Source: Conchocele bisecta (taxonomy: Eukaryota > Mollusca > Bivalvia > Lucinida > Thyasiridae). Taken from it: DNA of 64,000 bases. Positions 21,301 through 31,654 of the stretch are shown one piece after another. The DNA lies in NCBI GenBank assembly GCA_029237695.1, contig CM055279.1, forward strand, positions 6,218,323 to 6,282,322, given 5' to 3'. A program made the translations under genes and the position numbers. The notes under the pieces were generated by a model. That model was not told the DNA's origin. It did no database searches and worked only from the letters and a program-made list of their open reading frames with translations. Numbering within the stretch: the stretch's first letter is position 1; every line of letters begins with the position of its first letter.

Positions 21301-21334
21301 TATAGTTCAGAAAAGTGTACAATATTGGCTAGAT

Positions 21335-21660
21335 AACACATGCTGATCTGGGATTGCACTGGTCGCAAAACCCATACGCCCAATTACTCCAGTCATAGCC
21401 GTATTTGGAGTTGGAATTAGTGGACAACATGAAATAATGACTGTATATGAGGGGGTTATGTGATTTGTCACCAGTCTAACTCCTGAGCAGATAGCAAACT
21501 GCAAACAAATTTATAATTTGCTTGTTAGAAGCATGATTGGTGTTTTATTAATATAATTGCGAACAGGGCAGATTCAGATCAGATTGTGCGGATGCACAAG
21601 CTGATCTTGATCTACACTGATCGCTAAGACCATAAGCCCCATTTCTCCAGTTACCTTTTG
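21335..21660. repeat. Two half copies of the GTGACTGGAGAAATGGGGC MITE
   Basis: 21,335-21,400 contains GCTGATCTGGGATTGCACTG and CCCAATTACTCCAGTCATAG. 21,570-21,655 contains GCACAAGCTGATCTTGATCT and AGCCCCATTTCTCCAGTTAC. Confidence 0.55.
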
Positions 21661-22099
21661 AAATATTGAACAACAAATAAATAATGTATGCGTCTCCGCT
21701 TCTCTCCTAGGTATCAGATTGCCAAGCCATTGTGGTTTGTTTTCAGAATTAAGCATAACTTAGACTACCGTGATAACTCTAAGAGTTCGGACACCGTTTG
21801 TTTTGGGAAACTACTAATACGAAATAGGCACTGCCTATGGCGGGCGACGTTAGTATATGAAACTAAATTTACCAATTGATAGCTTTACCATGATGTTAGT
21901 ATGCTATGGACTATTGGGACATTCTTCATTGTTGGGGGAAACCTTATATTAGTAGGTGCTTCCCAGAATAAATTATGGTCGAATATTAAGCGGTATTACG
22001 GTACGTGCTATATTGAACTTGCCATCCGATACTTCAAACTTGCTTCCGGTATCACGTTACATACGATGTATCACGTGAAGAGTATGTGACGATAGAATA

Positions 22100-22375
22100 G
22101 TCGCCATGGCATAGTGAATAAGACATCCGCCGAGCCTGGGGCACGTTTCACTAAACTTCGTACGACTAAAAAGTTCGTAAGTGCAAAATTATTATCACAT
22201 TAACAATGCTTTCTTGTAAACAATTATTGGATTTACAGCCTATGCTCAATACATGTAAATCCATCAATTTAAATTTCCAGACGATCCTAAATTTGCACTT
22301 ACGAACATTTTAGTCGTACGAAGTTTAGTGAAACGGCCCCTCGGCTGTCGAAGATTCGAGTCTCAGCACGGGTTA
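22100..22375 (+). repeat. tRNA-like sequence interrupted by a Harbinger-type MITE
   Basis: An A-box-like left part (TCGCCATGGCATAGTGAATA) ends near 22,137 and a B-box part (CGAAGATTCGAGTCTC) starts after 22,341, with the MITE between. Without the MITE the two halves sit at about tRNA spacing. Confidence 0.4.
22138..22340. mobile_element. Harbinger-type palindromic MITE
   Basis: The ends CGTTTCACTAAACTTCGTAC and its complement, with the inner TGGATTTACAGCCTATGCTC core, belong to the same family as 6,672-6,915. The flanking 3-bp duplication is not exact here. Confidence 0.7.
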
Positions 22376-22465
22376 ATGAGGCTGATTTAATGAAGGATCG
22401 TAGCTAGTTATTTCCTTTTGAATTTATTTATAGAAATGCGGTCCAAAGAGTATATTTTATACTAT

Positions 22466-22573
22466 TATTGCTTGTAAAAAATGCAACTGTCGCACGATTT
22501 GACGTGTAAAGGAGACATAATGTAATCCCTTACACGTCAAATCGTGCGACAGTTGCATTTTTTACAAGCAATA
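22466..22573. mobile_element. Near-perfect foldback, about 45-bp arms
   Basis: The left arm starts TATTGCTTGTAAAAAATGCA and the right arm ends in its complement. The only difference seen is one extra A near the loop of about 16 bp. It is flanked by TA-rich sequence. Confidence 0.75.
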
Positions 22574-22674
22574 AGAGTTATATATATATATAAAATTTCG
22601 ACTAGTGTCTATCCAGTTTAAACTACATATCTGATCCGGAACTGTATTATATGTCAGATTCATATGTTGACCAT

Positions 22675-22755
22675 TATTAATTTATTGAAAACAATGTAGA
22701 CTCAGATCAGACTGCACAGATGTGCAGTTTGATATGGGTCTACCCTGTTCGCAGT
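22675..22755. repeat. Half copy of the GTGACTGGAGAAATGGGGC MITE
   Basis: Contains GACTCAGATCAGACTGCACA and TTGATATGGGTCTACCCTG, the core of the family. Confidence 0.45.
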
Positions 22756-22799
22756 CATATATTTGGCATTATTCAGTAAGAAATAGAAGCTAAAATAAA

Positions 22800-23185
22800 C
22801 CATAGGACTGGATTTCTATAAATAGATTTGCAAAGGGAAATAACTAACTACGATCCATCATTGGTGACCAGCAAGATTGTTAAACAATGGTACAAAATGC
22901 CAACCTACATGATGGACTGGAGTTGGAAAGTACGGCGAGGGTCTCACCGACGAAGGTCAAGGTCACCCGAATGATACAAGGTGGTTGGCCTCCAACGGGA
23001 TGAAGCTATTGGTGAAGTTTGGTCAACATCCGACCAACATGTCAGGAGCTCTGCTGTATTAGCTAATTACCATATCTTCATACTACAGACTGATATAATA
23101 ATTTTTGACATCTTTACCAAGGTCCTCCATCTATGGAGACCTGCAGGAGATGCATAATATATATTTTTTAATAATTTTATTGATT
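22800..23185. other. Stretch without recognised gene
   Basis: 22,925-23,050 (GAGGGTCTCACCGACGAAGG) looks like a core-type repeat fragment, but no second copy was found in the window. Confidence 0.3.
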
Positions 23186-23187
23186 TA

Positions 23188-23820
23188 TGTCGCGCCCGCT
23201 TGCGGATAGCGCGATATAGTCGGCACTTTGGCGTACGTACGTACGTACGTGTGTCCGGTTAAAGTTTTTGGTTAAGTTGTTAGGTTAAGTTTTTTGGTTA
23301 AGTTTTTTGGTTAAAGTTTTTCGTTATACTGTATATCTCTGCAAATGCATTGCCCATTACCTTGAAACTTCACATGGGTGTTTATCATCATCTATATTTT
23401 CATTATACCCCCCTCCCGTGCGGCCCCTGTGCCCAATGTCAAGGTCAAATTACTTTGAAGTTTTTGGTTAAGTTTTTTGGTTAAGTTTTTTGGTTAAAGT
23501 TTTTGGTTAAGTTTTTTGGTTAAGTTTTTTGGTTAAAGTCTTTCGTTATACTATATCTCTGCAACTGCTTTGCCCATTACCTTGAAAATTCACATGGGTG
23601 TTTATCATCATCTATATTTTCATTCTACCCCCCTCCCGTGCGGCACCTGTGCCCAATGTCAAGGTAAAATTACTTTGACGTTTTTGGTTAAAGTTTTTTT
23701 CGCGCCCGCTTGCGGAAAGCGCGATATTGTCTGCACTTTGGCGTACGTACGTACGCACGCGTGTCCGGTTAAATTTTTTGGTTAAGTTTTTTGGTTAAAG
23801 TTTTTCGTTATACTATATCT
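23188..23820 (+). mobile_element. Pearl/CvA-like elements with GGTTAAGTTTTTT repeats, two tandem copies
   Basis: Two heads read CGCGCCCGCTTGCGG ... GCGCGATAT followed by an (ACGT)n tract (23,191 and 23,699). The first is followed by GGTTAAGTTTTTT repeats and two copies of a unit with CAATGTCAAGGTCAAATTAC. The hairpin, tetranucleotide and core order matches the neighbouring larger arrays. Confidence 0.55.
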
Positions 23821-26800
23821 TTATGCCCCCGCCACCGAATGGTGAGGGGGGCATATAGTGTTACCGGCGTCCGTACGTACGTAACGTACGTACGTCCGTC
23901 CGTCCGTACGTACGTCCCGAAACCTTAACGCTCGGGTAAATGGATTATAATTTCTGTTTCCTTGCTCGGATCTGCTTGACATTTCACACACGCGTTACTC
24001 CTATGGTCCTCTACCGCCCTGTGACAAATCCACATTCGTCCCGCCCCCGCTAATCACAGGGTCAAGGTCACAGACTTCGTGCGTTTGAAACCTTAACACT
24101 CAGGTAAATGGCTTATAATTTATGTTTCCTTGCTCGGATCTGCTTCACATTTCACACACGCATTGCTCCCATGGTCCTCTACCGCCATGTGACAAATACA
24201 CATTCGGACAAATCCACATTCGTCCCGCCCCCGCTAAGCCCAGTGTCAAGGTCACAGACGTGGTGCGTTCAAAACCTTAACCCTCGGGTAAATGGCTTAT
24301 CATTTCTGTTTCCTTGCTCGGATCTGCTTCACATTTCACACACACATTGCTGCAACGGTCCTCTGCCACCCTGTGACAAATCCACAATCGTCCCGCCCCC
24401 GCTAAGCCCACGGTCAAGGTCACAGACTTGGTGCGTTTGAAACCTTAGCACTCGGGTAAATGGCTTATAACTTCTGTTTCTTTCACATTTCACACACACA
24501 GTGCTCCAATGGTCCTCTACCGTCCTGTGATAAATCCACATTCGTCCCATCCCGGCTAAGCCCAGGGTCTAGGTCACATACTTGGTGCGTTCGTAACCTT
24601 AATGCTCGGGTAAATGGCTTGTAATTTCTGTTTCCTTGCTCGGATCTGCTTCTCATTTCACACACGCATTCCTCCAATGGTCCTCTACTGCCCTGTGACA
24701 AATCCACATTCGTCCCGCCCCCACTAAGCCCAGGGTCTAGGTCACAAACTTGGTGCGTTCGAAACCTTAATGCTCGGGTAAATGGCTTATAATATATGTT
24801 TCCTTGCTCGGATCTGCTTCACATTTCGCAAACACGCATTGCTCCAATGCTCCTCTACTGCCCTGTGCCTGTGAGAAATCCACATTCGTCCCGCCCCGCT
24901 AAGCCCAGGGTCAAGGTCACATACTTGGTGCGTTCGAAACCTTAACGCTCGGGTAAATGGCTTATTATGCCTCCGCCACCGAATGGTGAGGGGGCATATA
25001 CTGTTACCGGCGTCTGTACGTACGTAACGTACGTACGTACGTACGTCCCGAAACCTTAACGCTCGGGTAAATGGCTTATAATTTATGTTTCCTTGCTCGG
25101 ATCTGCTTCACATTTCACACACGCATTGCTCCTATGGTCCTCTACTGCTCTGTGACAAATCCACATTCGTCCCGCCCCCGCTAAGCCCAGGGTCAACGTC
25201 ACAGACTTGGTGAGTTTGAAACCTTAACGCTCGGGTAAATGACTTGTAATTTCTGTTTCCTTGCTCGGATCTGCTTCACGTTTGACACACACAGTGCTAA
25301 AATGATCCACTTCGGTCCTGTAACAAATCCACATTCGTTCCGCCCCCGCTAAGCCCAGGGTCATGTTCACAGTCTTGGTGCGTTCGAAACCTTAACGCTC
25401 GGGTAAATGGCTTATAATTTCAGTTTCCTGGCTCCAATCTGCTTCACATTTCACACAAGCATTGCTCCAATACTCCTCTACCGCCCTGTGACAAATCCAC
25501 ATTCGTCCCGCCCCCGCTAAGCCCAGGGTCAAGGTCACAGACTTGGTGCATTTGACACCTTAACGCTCGGGTAAATGACTTGTAATTTCTGTTTCCTCGC
25601 TCGGATCTACTTTACATTTCACACACGCATTGCTCCAAATGTCCTCTACCATCCTGTAAAAAATCCACATTCGTCCCACCCCCGCTAAGCCCAGGGTCAA
25701 GGTCACAGACTTGATGCGTTTCAAACCTTAAGGCTCGGGTAAATGGCTTATTATGCCCCCGCCACCGAATGGTGAGGGGGGCATATAGTTTTACCGGCGT
25801 CCGTACGTACGTACGTACGTACGTACGTACGTACGTACGTACGTACGTCACGAAACTTTAACGCTCGGGTAAATGGCGTATAATTTCTGTTTCCTTTATC
25901 TGATCTGCTTCGCATTCCACACAGGCATTGCTCCAATGGCACTCTACCGCCCTGTGACAAATCCACATTCGTCCCGCCACCGCTAAGCCCAGGGTCAAGA
26001 CCACAGACTTGGTGCGTTCGAAACCTTAACGCTCGGGTAAATTGCTCATAATTTGTGTTTCCTTTCTCGGATCTGCTTCACATTCCACACAGGCATTGCT
26101 CCAATGGTCCTCCACCGCACTGTGACAAATGCACATTCGTCCCACCCCCACTAAGCCCAGGGTCAAGGTCACATACTTGGTGTGTTCGAAACCTTAACGC
26201 TCGGGTAAATGGCTTATAATTTATGTTTCCTTGCTAGGATCTGCTTCACATTTCACACACGCATTGCTCCAATGGTCCACTGCTATTTTGTGACAAATCC
26301 ACTTTTGAGCCGCCCGTGCTAAGCCCAGGGTCAATGTCACATACTTGGTGCATTCGAAACCTTAACGCTCGGGTAAATGGCTTGTAATTTGTGTTTCCTT
26401 GCTCGGCTCTGCTTCACATTTCACACATGCATTGCTCCAATGGTCCTCTACCGCTCTGTGACAAATCCACATTCGTCCCGCCCCCGGTAAGCCCCGGGTC
26501 AATGTCACAGACTTGGTACATTTGAAACCTTAACGCTCGGGTAAATGGCTTATAGTTTCTGTTTCCTTGCTTGGATCTGCTTCACATTTCAGACACGCAT
26601 TGCTCCAATGGTCCTCTACCAATCTGTGACAAATCCACATTCGTCCCGCCCCCACTAAGCCCAGAGTCAGGGTCACAGACTTGGTGCGTTCAAAACCTTA
26701 ACGCTTGTGTAAATGGCTTATAATTTGTGTTTCCTTGCTCCGATCTGCTTCAAATTTGACACACACAGTGCTCCAATGGTCCTCTACCGTTATATGACAA

Positions 26801-27290
26801 ATCCACATTCGTCCCGCCCCCACTAAGCCCCAGGTCAAGGTCACAGACTTGGTGCGTTCGAAACCTTAACATTAACGGTTAAATGGCTTATAATTTGTGT
26901 TTACTTGCTCGGATCTGCTTTACATTTCACACACGCCTTGCTCCAATGGTCCTCTACCGCCCTGTGACAAATCCACATTCGTCCCTCCCCCACTAAGCCC
27001 AGCGTCAAGGTCACATACTTGGTGCGTTCAAAACCTTAACGCTCGGGTAAATGGCTTATCATTTATGTTGCCTTTCTCGGATCTGCTTCACATTTCACAC
27101 ACGCATTGCTCCGATGGTCCTCTGCCGCCCTGTGATAAATCCACATTCGTCCCGCCCCCGCTAAGCCCAGGGTCAAGGTCACGTACTTGGTGCGTTTGAA
27201 ACCATAACGCTGGCGTAATTGGCTTATAATCAAATATGCCTCGTTTTCTTTGGCTGCCAGCGGCGGCATTCGTGTGTCGACAGGCGACAT
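23821..27290 (+). repeat. Pearl/CvA-like tandem array, about 168-bp units
   Basis: About 20 units of 165-183 bp, each running from CTTAACGCTCGGGTAAATGG through TCGGATCTGCTTCACATTTC and CCACATTCGTCCCGCCCCC to GGGTCAAGGTCACAGACTTG. Three head modules (hairpin GCCCCCGCCACCGAATGGTG plus an (ACGT)n tract) occur at 23,822, 24,966 and 25,753. The tail at 27,235-27,290 contains TCGTTTTCTTTGGCTGCCAG. The modules resemble bivalve pearl/CvA elements, regarded as non-autonomous Helitron relatives (inference from family knowledge). Open frames such as 24,108-24,440 and 26,897-27,199 are repeat-driven. Confidence 0.8.
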
Positions 27291-27355
27291 TTCAATTTTT
27301 TTTTTAGTGTCCATGCCTCGCCACAAGGCGCGACATGCAGGCCGCGGCCATCTAG

Positions 27356-27600
27356 TTTATTAATTCGTTCCCACGAAATAACAATTCGTTCCCTCAATTT
27401 AACAATTCGTTCCTACGAATTAACAATTCGTTCACTCAATTTAACAATTCGTTCCAACGTTAATTCGTGGGAACGAATTGTTATACCCTTGAACGAATTG
27501 TTAATTCGAGGGAAGAATTGTTAAATTGAGGGAACGAATTGTTATTTCGTGGGAACGAATTAATAAAAAAAATCAATGTCCCCTCCGGGGCTCCGTATCT
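27356..27600. repeat. AACAATTCGTTCC minisatellite
   Basis: Units on AATTCGTTCCCACGAAATAA in one orientation, then GGGAACGAATTGTTA in the other, ending in GGGGCTCCGTATC. Confidence 0.75.
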
Positions 27601-27645
27601 ATCCGATACAAGCGGAGAAAATCCAAACTCATGTGAGAACAGTTA

Positions 27646-27858
27646 CAGTGAAACATCTCTAAACCGGACACCCTGGGTCCCCAAGATATCAGGTTTTGAG
27701 ATGTTTCATTGTAAATCAGGCATATGGCCATTCTGGGACATACGTATGTATTTAGCAATGATGAACATGCATTATAATTTAAGATGCGTTACCAAGAAAC
27801 CGATCATAATGAGATCACATATATATTATTGATGTTGGGTTTAGAGAGGTTCCGCTGT
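27646..27858. mobile_element. pogo/Tigger-like MITE
   Basis: The ends read CAGTGAAACATCTCTAAACC and, inverted, TTTAGAGAGGTTCCGCTG. TIRs of the CAGTGAAACCTCTCTAAACC type are characteristic of pogo/Tigger-group Tc1/mariner elements. The interior shows TAAATCAGGCATATGG near 27,711-27,726, the uninterrupted version of a site that is split at 58,236. Other copies: 35,496-35,564, 36,413-36,622, 55,540-55,751, 57,453-57,669 and 58,161-58,546. Confidence 0.7.
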
Positions 27859-27869
27859 ACATTGTAGTG

Positions 27870-28420
27870 AGGTAAATATTATAAGAACATATCATTAAAG
27901 AGTGAGCCGGTCCACCTTTGCTAGTTTCATTTCGCTGTAGTCATCCGAATAACAGTACGATATATCGGCATTTTGAATGCATATTTCCGAAGGATTATAA
28001 TTATGTGATATGTAGTGCGCGAATATGAAACCTTATTCCTGAAATCCATACCATTAACTGCAGTATAGCGCTGTAGAGCAACAACCCATAGTCTAGAAAG
28101 CGGAAACGTGGAGTTTTGACGTACGTCCAAAGATCACTGAAGCCTCCTACGCAGGAACGGTGGCCGCTATGTCTCATTTTCCACTGACGTGGGTGAGACA
28201 AAAACTAACGTGCCATGTCACTAGGCGTGAAAACCATGATAAAAACACGTTTGTAACTAAAGTATAAAACGCACAGCTTTCAAAATATCCATAACGCAGA
28301 TTTTCCCCGAAATCATGACTAATTTTGTATTTTATTCTATTACAACGAAATGCATCTCGCCGGCAGCGCCATAAGCCGTTTGATGTTGTGGTTATTACTT
28401 TAGTCGATGGCATTTGATAT
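27870..28420. other. Stretch without gene; a repeat shared with 61.3 kb
   Basis: 28,005-28,100 (TAGTGCGCGAATATGAAACC ... GAGCAACAACCCATAG) parallels 61,280-61,390. The rest is unrecognised. Confidence 0.35.
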
Positions 28421-28424
28421 AAAT

Positions 28425-28520
28425 TGGAGAAAATCGGGGTTTATTGCATTGGCGTTCAGCGTAGACCCAGACCAGCCTACGCATCCGCGTAGGCTGATCT
28501 GGGTATACACTGGTCGCATA
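28425..28520. repeat. Copy of the GTGACTGGAGAAATGGGGC MITE core
   Basis: Contains GACCCAGACCAGCCTACGCA, its inverted partner GCGTAGGCTGATCTGGGT and ACACTGGTCGCA. Confidence 0.5.
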
Positions 28521-28734
28521 TTCTGTTGTCCACGAACCATCAATTACTCACTCAGTAAACATTGTATGTATACGTATGAGTATTTGATCAGGTTATACGC
28601 TGGTCACAGCTGGATTTATGGTTGGTTTTGTCAGAATTCGGTTTAAATGCTATTAACTAGGTTAGTGTTTGAGATTTTCCGCGACAGATTACTACGGTGT
28701 TCCGTTAAGGCCTTCGTACAAGTAGTATCGTTAT

Positions 28735-29165
28735 CGGATCGACAACACGATGGTACGATGGTGATATCGCGATGCCACATAGTGATTGTACTATAGCACG
28801 ATATCGATACTACCATATAGATACCACGGTAGTATATCGTAGTATCGTCATCGTGATATCGAGTCGCCATCGTAGCATTCTAATATCATCATCATATTAT
28901 CGCGCTGTAATATATTGTCATCGAATTATCGTACTATCGTCATCGTAGTATCGTACGATCATCATTATGATATCGTACTATCGTCATCGTAGTATCGTAC
29001 TATCCTCATGGTAGTATCGTACAATCGTCATGATAGTTTTATCGAAGCATCGTCATTATTGTAATATCGTCATCTTAGTGTCGTAGTATCTTCATCGTAG
29101 TGTAGTAATATCGTCATCGTAGTGTCGTTATATCGTCATCGTAGTATCATACTATATTAGTGTCG
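28735..29165. repeat. ATCGTCATCGTAGT-type minisatellite
   Basis: Irregular 12-15-bp units on ATCGTACTATCGTCATCGTA over about 430 bp, degenerate at both ends. Non-coding. Confidence 0.7.
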
Positions 29166-29169
29166 CATT

Positions 29170-30135
29170 CTAATGATACTCAGCGCACACGCAGAATTAC
29201 GTACAACCTGTGTGCTGACATTGTCGTCAATTTCGAACGTCTTTTACGGTAATTAATATTTTCTTGATCAATTGCAGCGCAATACGGAAAAGTGATAAGG
29301 TTTAACCACACTCAATCAAATAAGTATGCAGGTCACATACACAGTTTGCTTGCAAATTCCACTCGAGAAACATGTTCGGCTTTTCTTAACTCCAGTTAAC
29401 ACTGATCCTTTTGGTCACGTGATGTAATCACGGCTGCAGTGGCCAATTAATAAAAACAGCAGACAGGTTGCAGGTCATGTAGATTTAGGCCCACAGCATC
29501 CATACAGATAGTAAATGTAGGAGAGAATGGCCTTATTGGATGGGATTCGGTTAAATTATATCGTAAACCTATTTGGTGTGTTCTAACCTTTATATTCACG
29601 ACTTGTCATTGGTCATAAGTGGTCATAATTATTGCGTATAATTTATCTCGTCTAGACGCGATGTAATAGGATTTATTTCTCTTGAAAATTATTTGCACGG
29701 GTTTCACGAGAAAACCGTAATCAATTCCCTACAAATAATACACCATGAGGAGAACACCCGTAATTGCGCACCTGTTTTCTTGGAAACCACGAGCTACCAT
29801 GCAAAATGTTTAATTTTTATTACAGTCAAAATAAAATTATTTGAAAATTTGGAAAGGGTCTCGACTAATCTAGAATGTTAATGTGATTGAACACATTCCA
29901 AACATTCCAAACATGCAATCAAATATATCTGGTTCATAGAAACAGCTGCTTAATTTGAATTTCAAAAATGTTACATGACGTCACATTTGACGTCACACAA
30001 CGTAAAGTCAAAACGCCGGAAAACACGTCATTGTGTAACTATTCATGCGCACATCACAATTCATTGATTTTAATATCTAAAATAGACTAAATGTACATAT
30101 GTATCCGCCGTGGAAGTGTAATAAATAGGATATCC
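29170..30135. other. Stretch without recognised gene
   Basis: About 960 bp of AT-rich sequence. ACGTCACATTTGACGTCAC at about 29,979 is a small palindromic motif resembling paired CRE half-sites. No coding similarity or repeat family was recognised. Confidence 0.3.
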
Positions 30136-30138
30136 AGT

Positions 30139-30492
30139 GGAAATGATTCTAAAGTGCTGTCAAACAATGTCTTTATTGAGAAAGAAGGCAAACTATAAAG
30201 CATCAGTAGACGAACATTTTCGTGCAAGCAACTCGTTCGCTACGCTCACTCGTTGCTTACGCGGAAGCCGACGCACATTCGTGTATTATTTCCCGCTATT
30301 CAAAATGTACGATGGAATATTCTCTATGTAATTATGTAGTGAAGACCACGGATACATGTAAGGTACATAACTTGCACGTTATCACGTGAACCCTTTGACT
30401 GCTGAGCACGAACATTTTCGTCTACTGATGCTTTATATTTTACCTTCTTTCTCAATAAAGACATGGGTTGACTGCACTTTAGAATCATTTGA
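30139..30492. mobile_element. Foldback MITE
   Basis: The left arm (GAAATGATTCTAAAGTGCTG and TTATTGAGAAAGAAGGCAAA) is inverted at 30,405-30,492. The arms are about 85 bp and the loop about 180 bp. The plus-strand open frame of 64 codons is within the left arm and loop and is not a gene. Confidence 0.65.
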
Positions 30493-30631
30493 AATGATTG
30501 TAAAATGCTGTCGAACCATGTTTTTGAAGAGAAAAATCGAAACTAAAAAATAAACAGCAGACAACAACATTTAATTCGGCAGTATAAGGGTTAAGGTGCA
30601 TGACCACCTTTCATTTTTAGTATGAATCTTC

Positions 30632-30940
30632 AAGGTGCATGATCACGTGGTTATAAAAACAACAACAGAGACTGAAAGTATTGAAATCTTGCCCACTTCA
30701 ACGTAAGTATTATTTGATAGTTTCCTTACTATGATACCCAGTCAATACAGTTTTTGCATTTGACAGCCATTTGTAGGTGTTGACGGGATAAATAGAATAG
30801 TAGGTTAGTGCCGTGAATGGGAAAAATATCTGGCGCGGCACGGAAACGGGATGTGCTCGGCAGAGCCTCGCCCATCCCGTTTCCTGAGCCTTGCCAGATA
30901 TGTTTTGCCATTCACGGCACTAACCTACTATTCTCTATCT
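30632..30940. mobile_element. Half copy of the GCATGATCACGTGG MITE joined to a GGTTAGTGCCGTGAATGGG MITE
   Basis: 30,632-30,729 carries the left arm of the first family (GTGCATGATCACGTGG, CCCACTTCAACGTAAG). It stops abruptly where the second family begins (30,734-30,940, ending CACGGCACTAACCTACTATT). The second element has probably inserted into or replaced the other arm. Confidence 0.6.
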
Positions 30941-30959
30941 ATTTTCCTTATTTCTGAAT

Positions 30960-31130
30960 CAAAGTATATGTTATGACCACTCATATGAACCGTTTGAACC
31001 GTCTCGGCGAGACGGTTCAAATGAGTGGTCACAACATATACTTCTGATGAGAAATAAAGAAATTGTTGAGCCTTGCCGGATATTTTTTCCCATTCACGGC
31101 ACTAACCTACTACTATTCTCTCTTTATATT
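30960..31130. repeat. Hairpin repeat plus a fragment of the GGTTAGTGCC MITE
   Basis: A hairpin on GAACCGTCTCGGCGAGACGG with outer GTTATGACCACTCAT / ATGAGTGGTCACAAC is followed by CCTTGCCGGATATTTTTTCC and CGGCACTAACCTAC. The same pair recurs at 57,190-57,377. Confidence 0.6.
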
Positions 31131-31654
31131 CTCTATATCTGAGACATCCAATATGTGATTTTTCACTTCATGCACAATTACTGTAAATGACGTACATCAA
31201 TGAATGGCACCAATTTCATTTGATCACATGCTCAATAGCAAGCGTTATGTTCAAGTACATGTCATCGGAAACTGTGATAAGCAGGGGAGATAATTTGGCT
31301 TTCCATAATTGGTAGTTTCGCTACACTAGTGAAGAACATGATATGTCACATTTAGAAATAAGTTTCTGTTATAGATGCCAGTGTAATTAAAGGTACATGC
31401 CCACTCAGTAGACACAAACTATTATTTATATCAGATACATCATCTGAGACATTTTCTGGCAAAATAAACACTAATTCACGATTACCCCACGTATTGATTG
31501 GCATTATTATACATTTTATATCAGAGTAAATTTCTACACTGATATCAGGGGCGACAACAGTGTTTCCTTAAAATGTTAACGGACATTACTATTTATTCTC
31601 CGTATTTACTGTTTGATGTGCAATGATCATACTTTATAATCTGTCGAAAATATT

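Noticed and set aside
24108..27199. Open frames with repeated SDLLHISHTHCSNGPLPP-type text
   Set aside because: They follow the 168-bp tandem unit and shift frame from unit to unit. Some of the same text is antisense in neighbouring frames.
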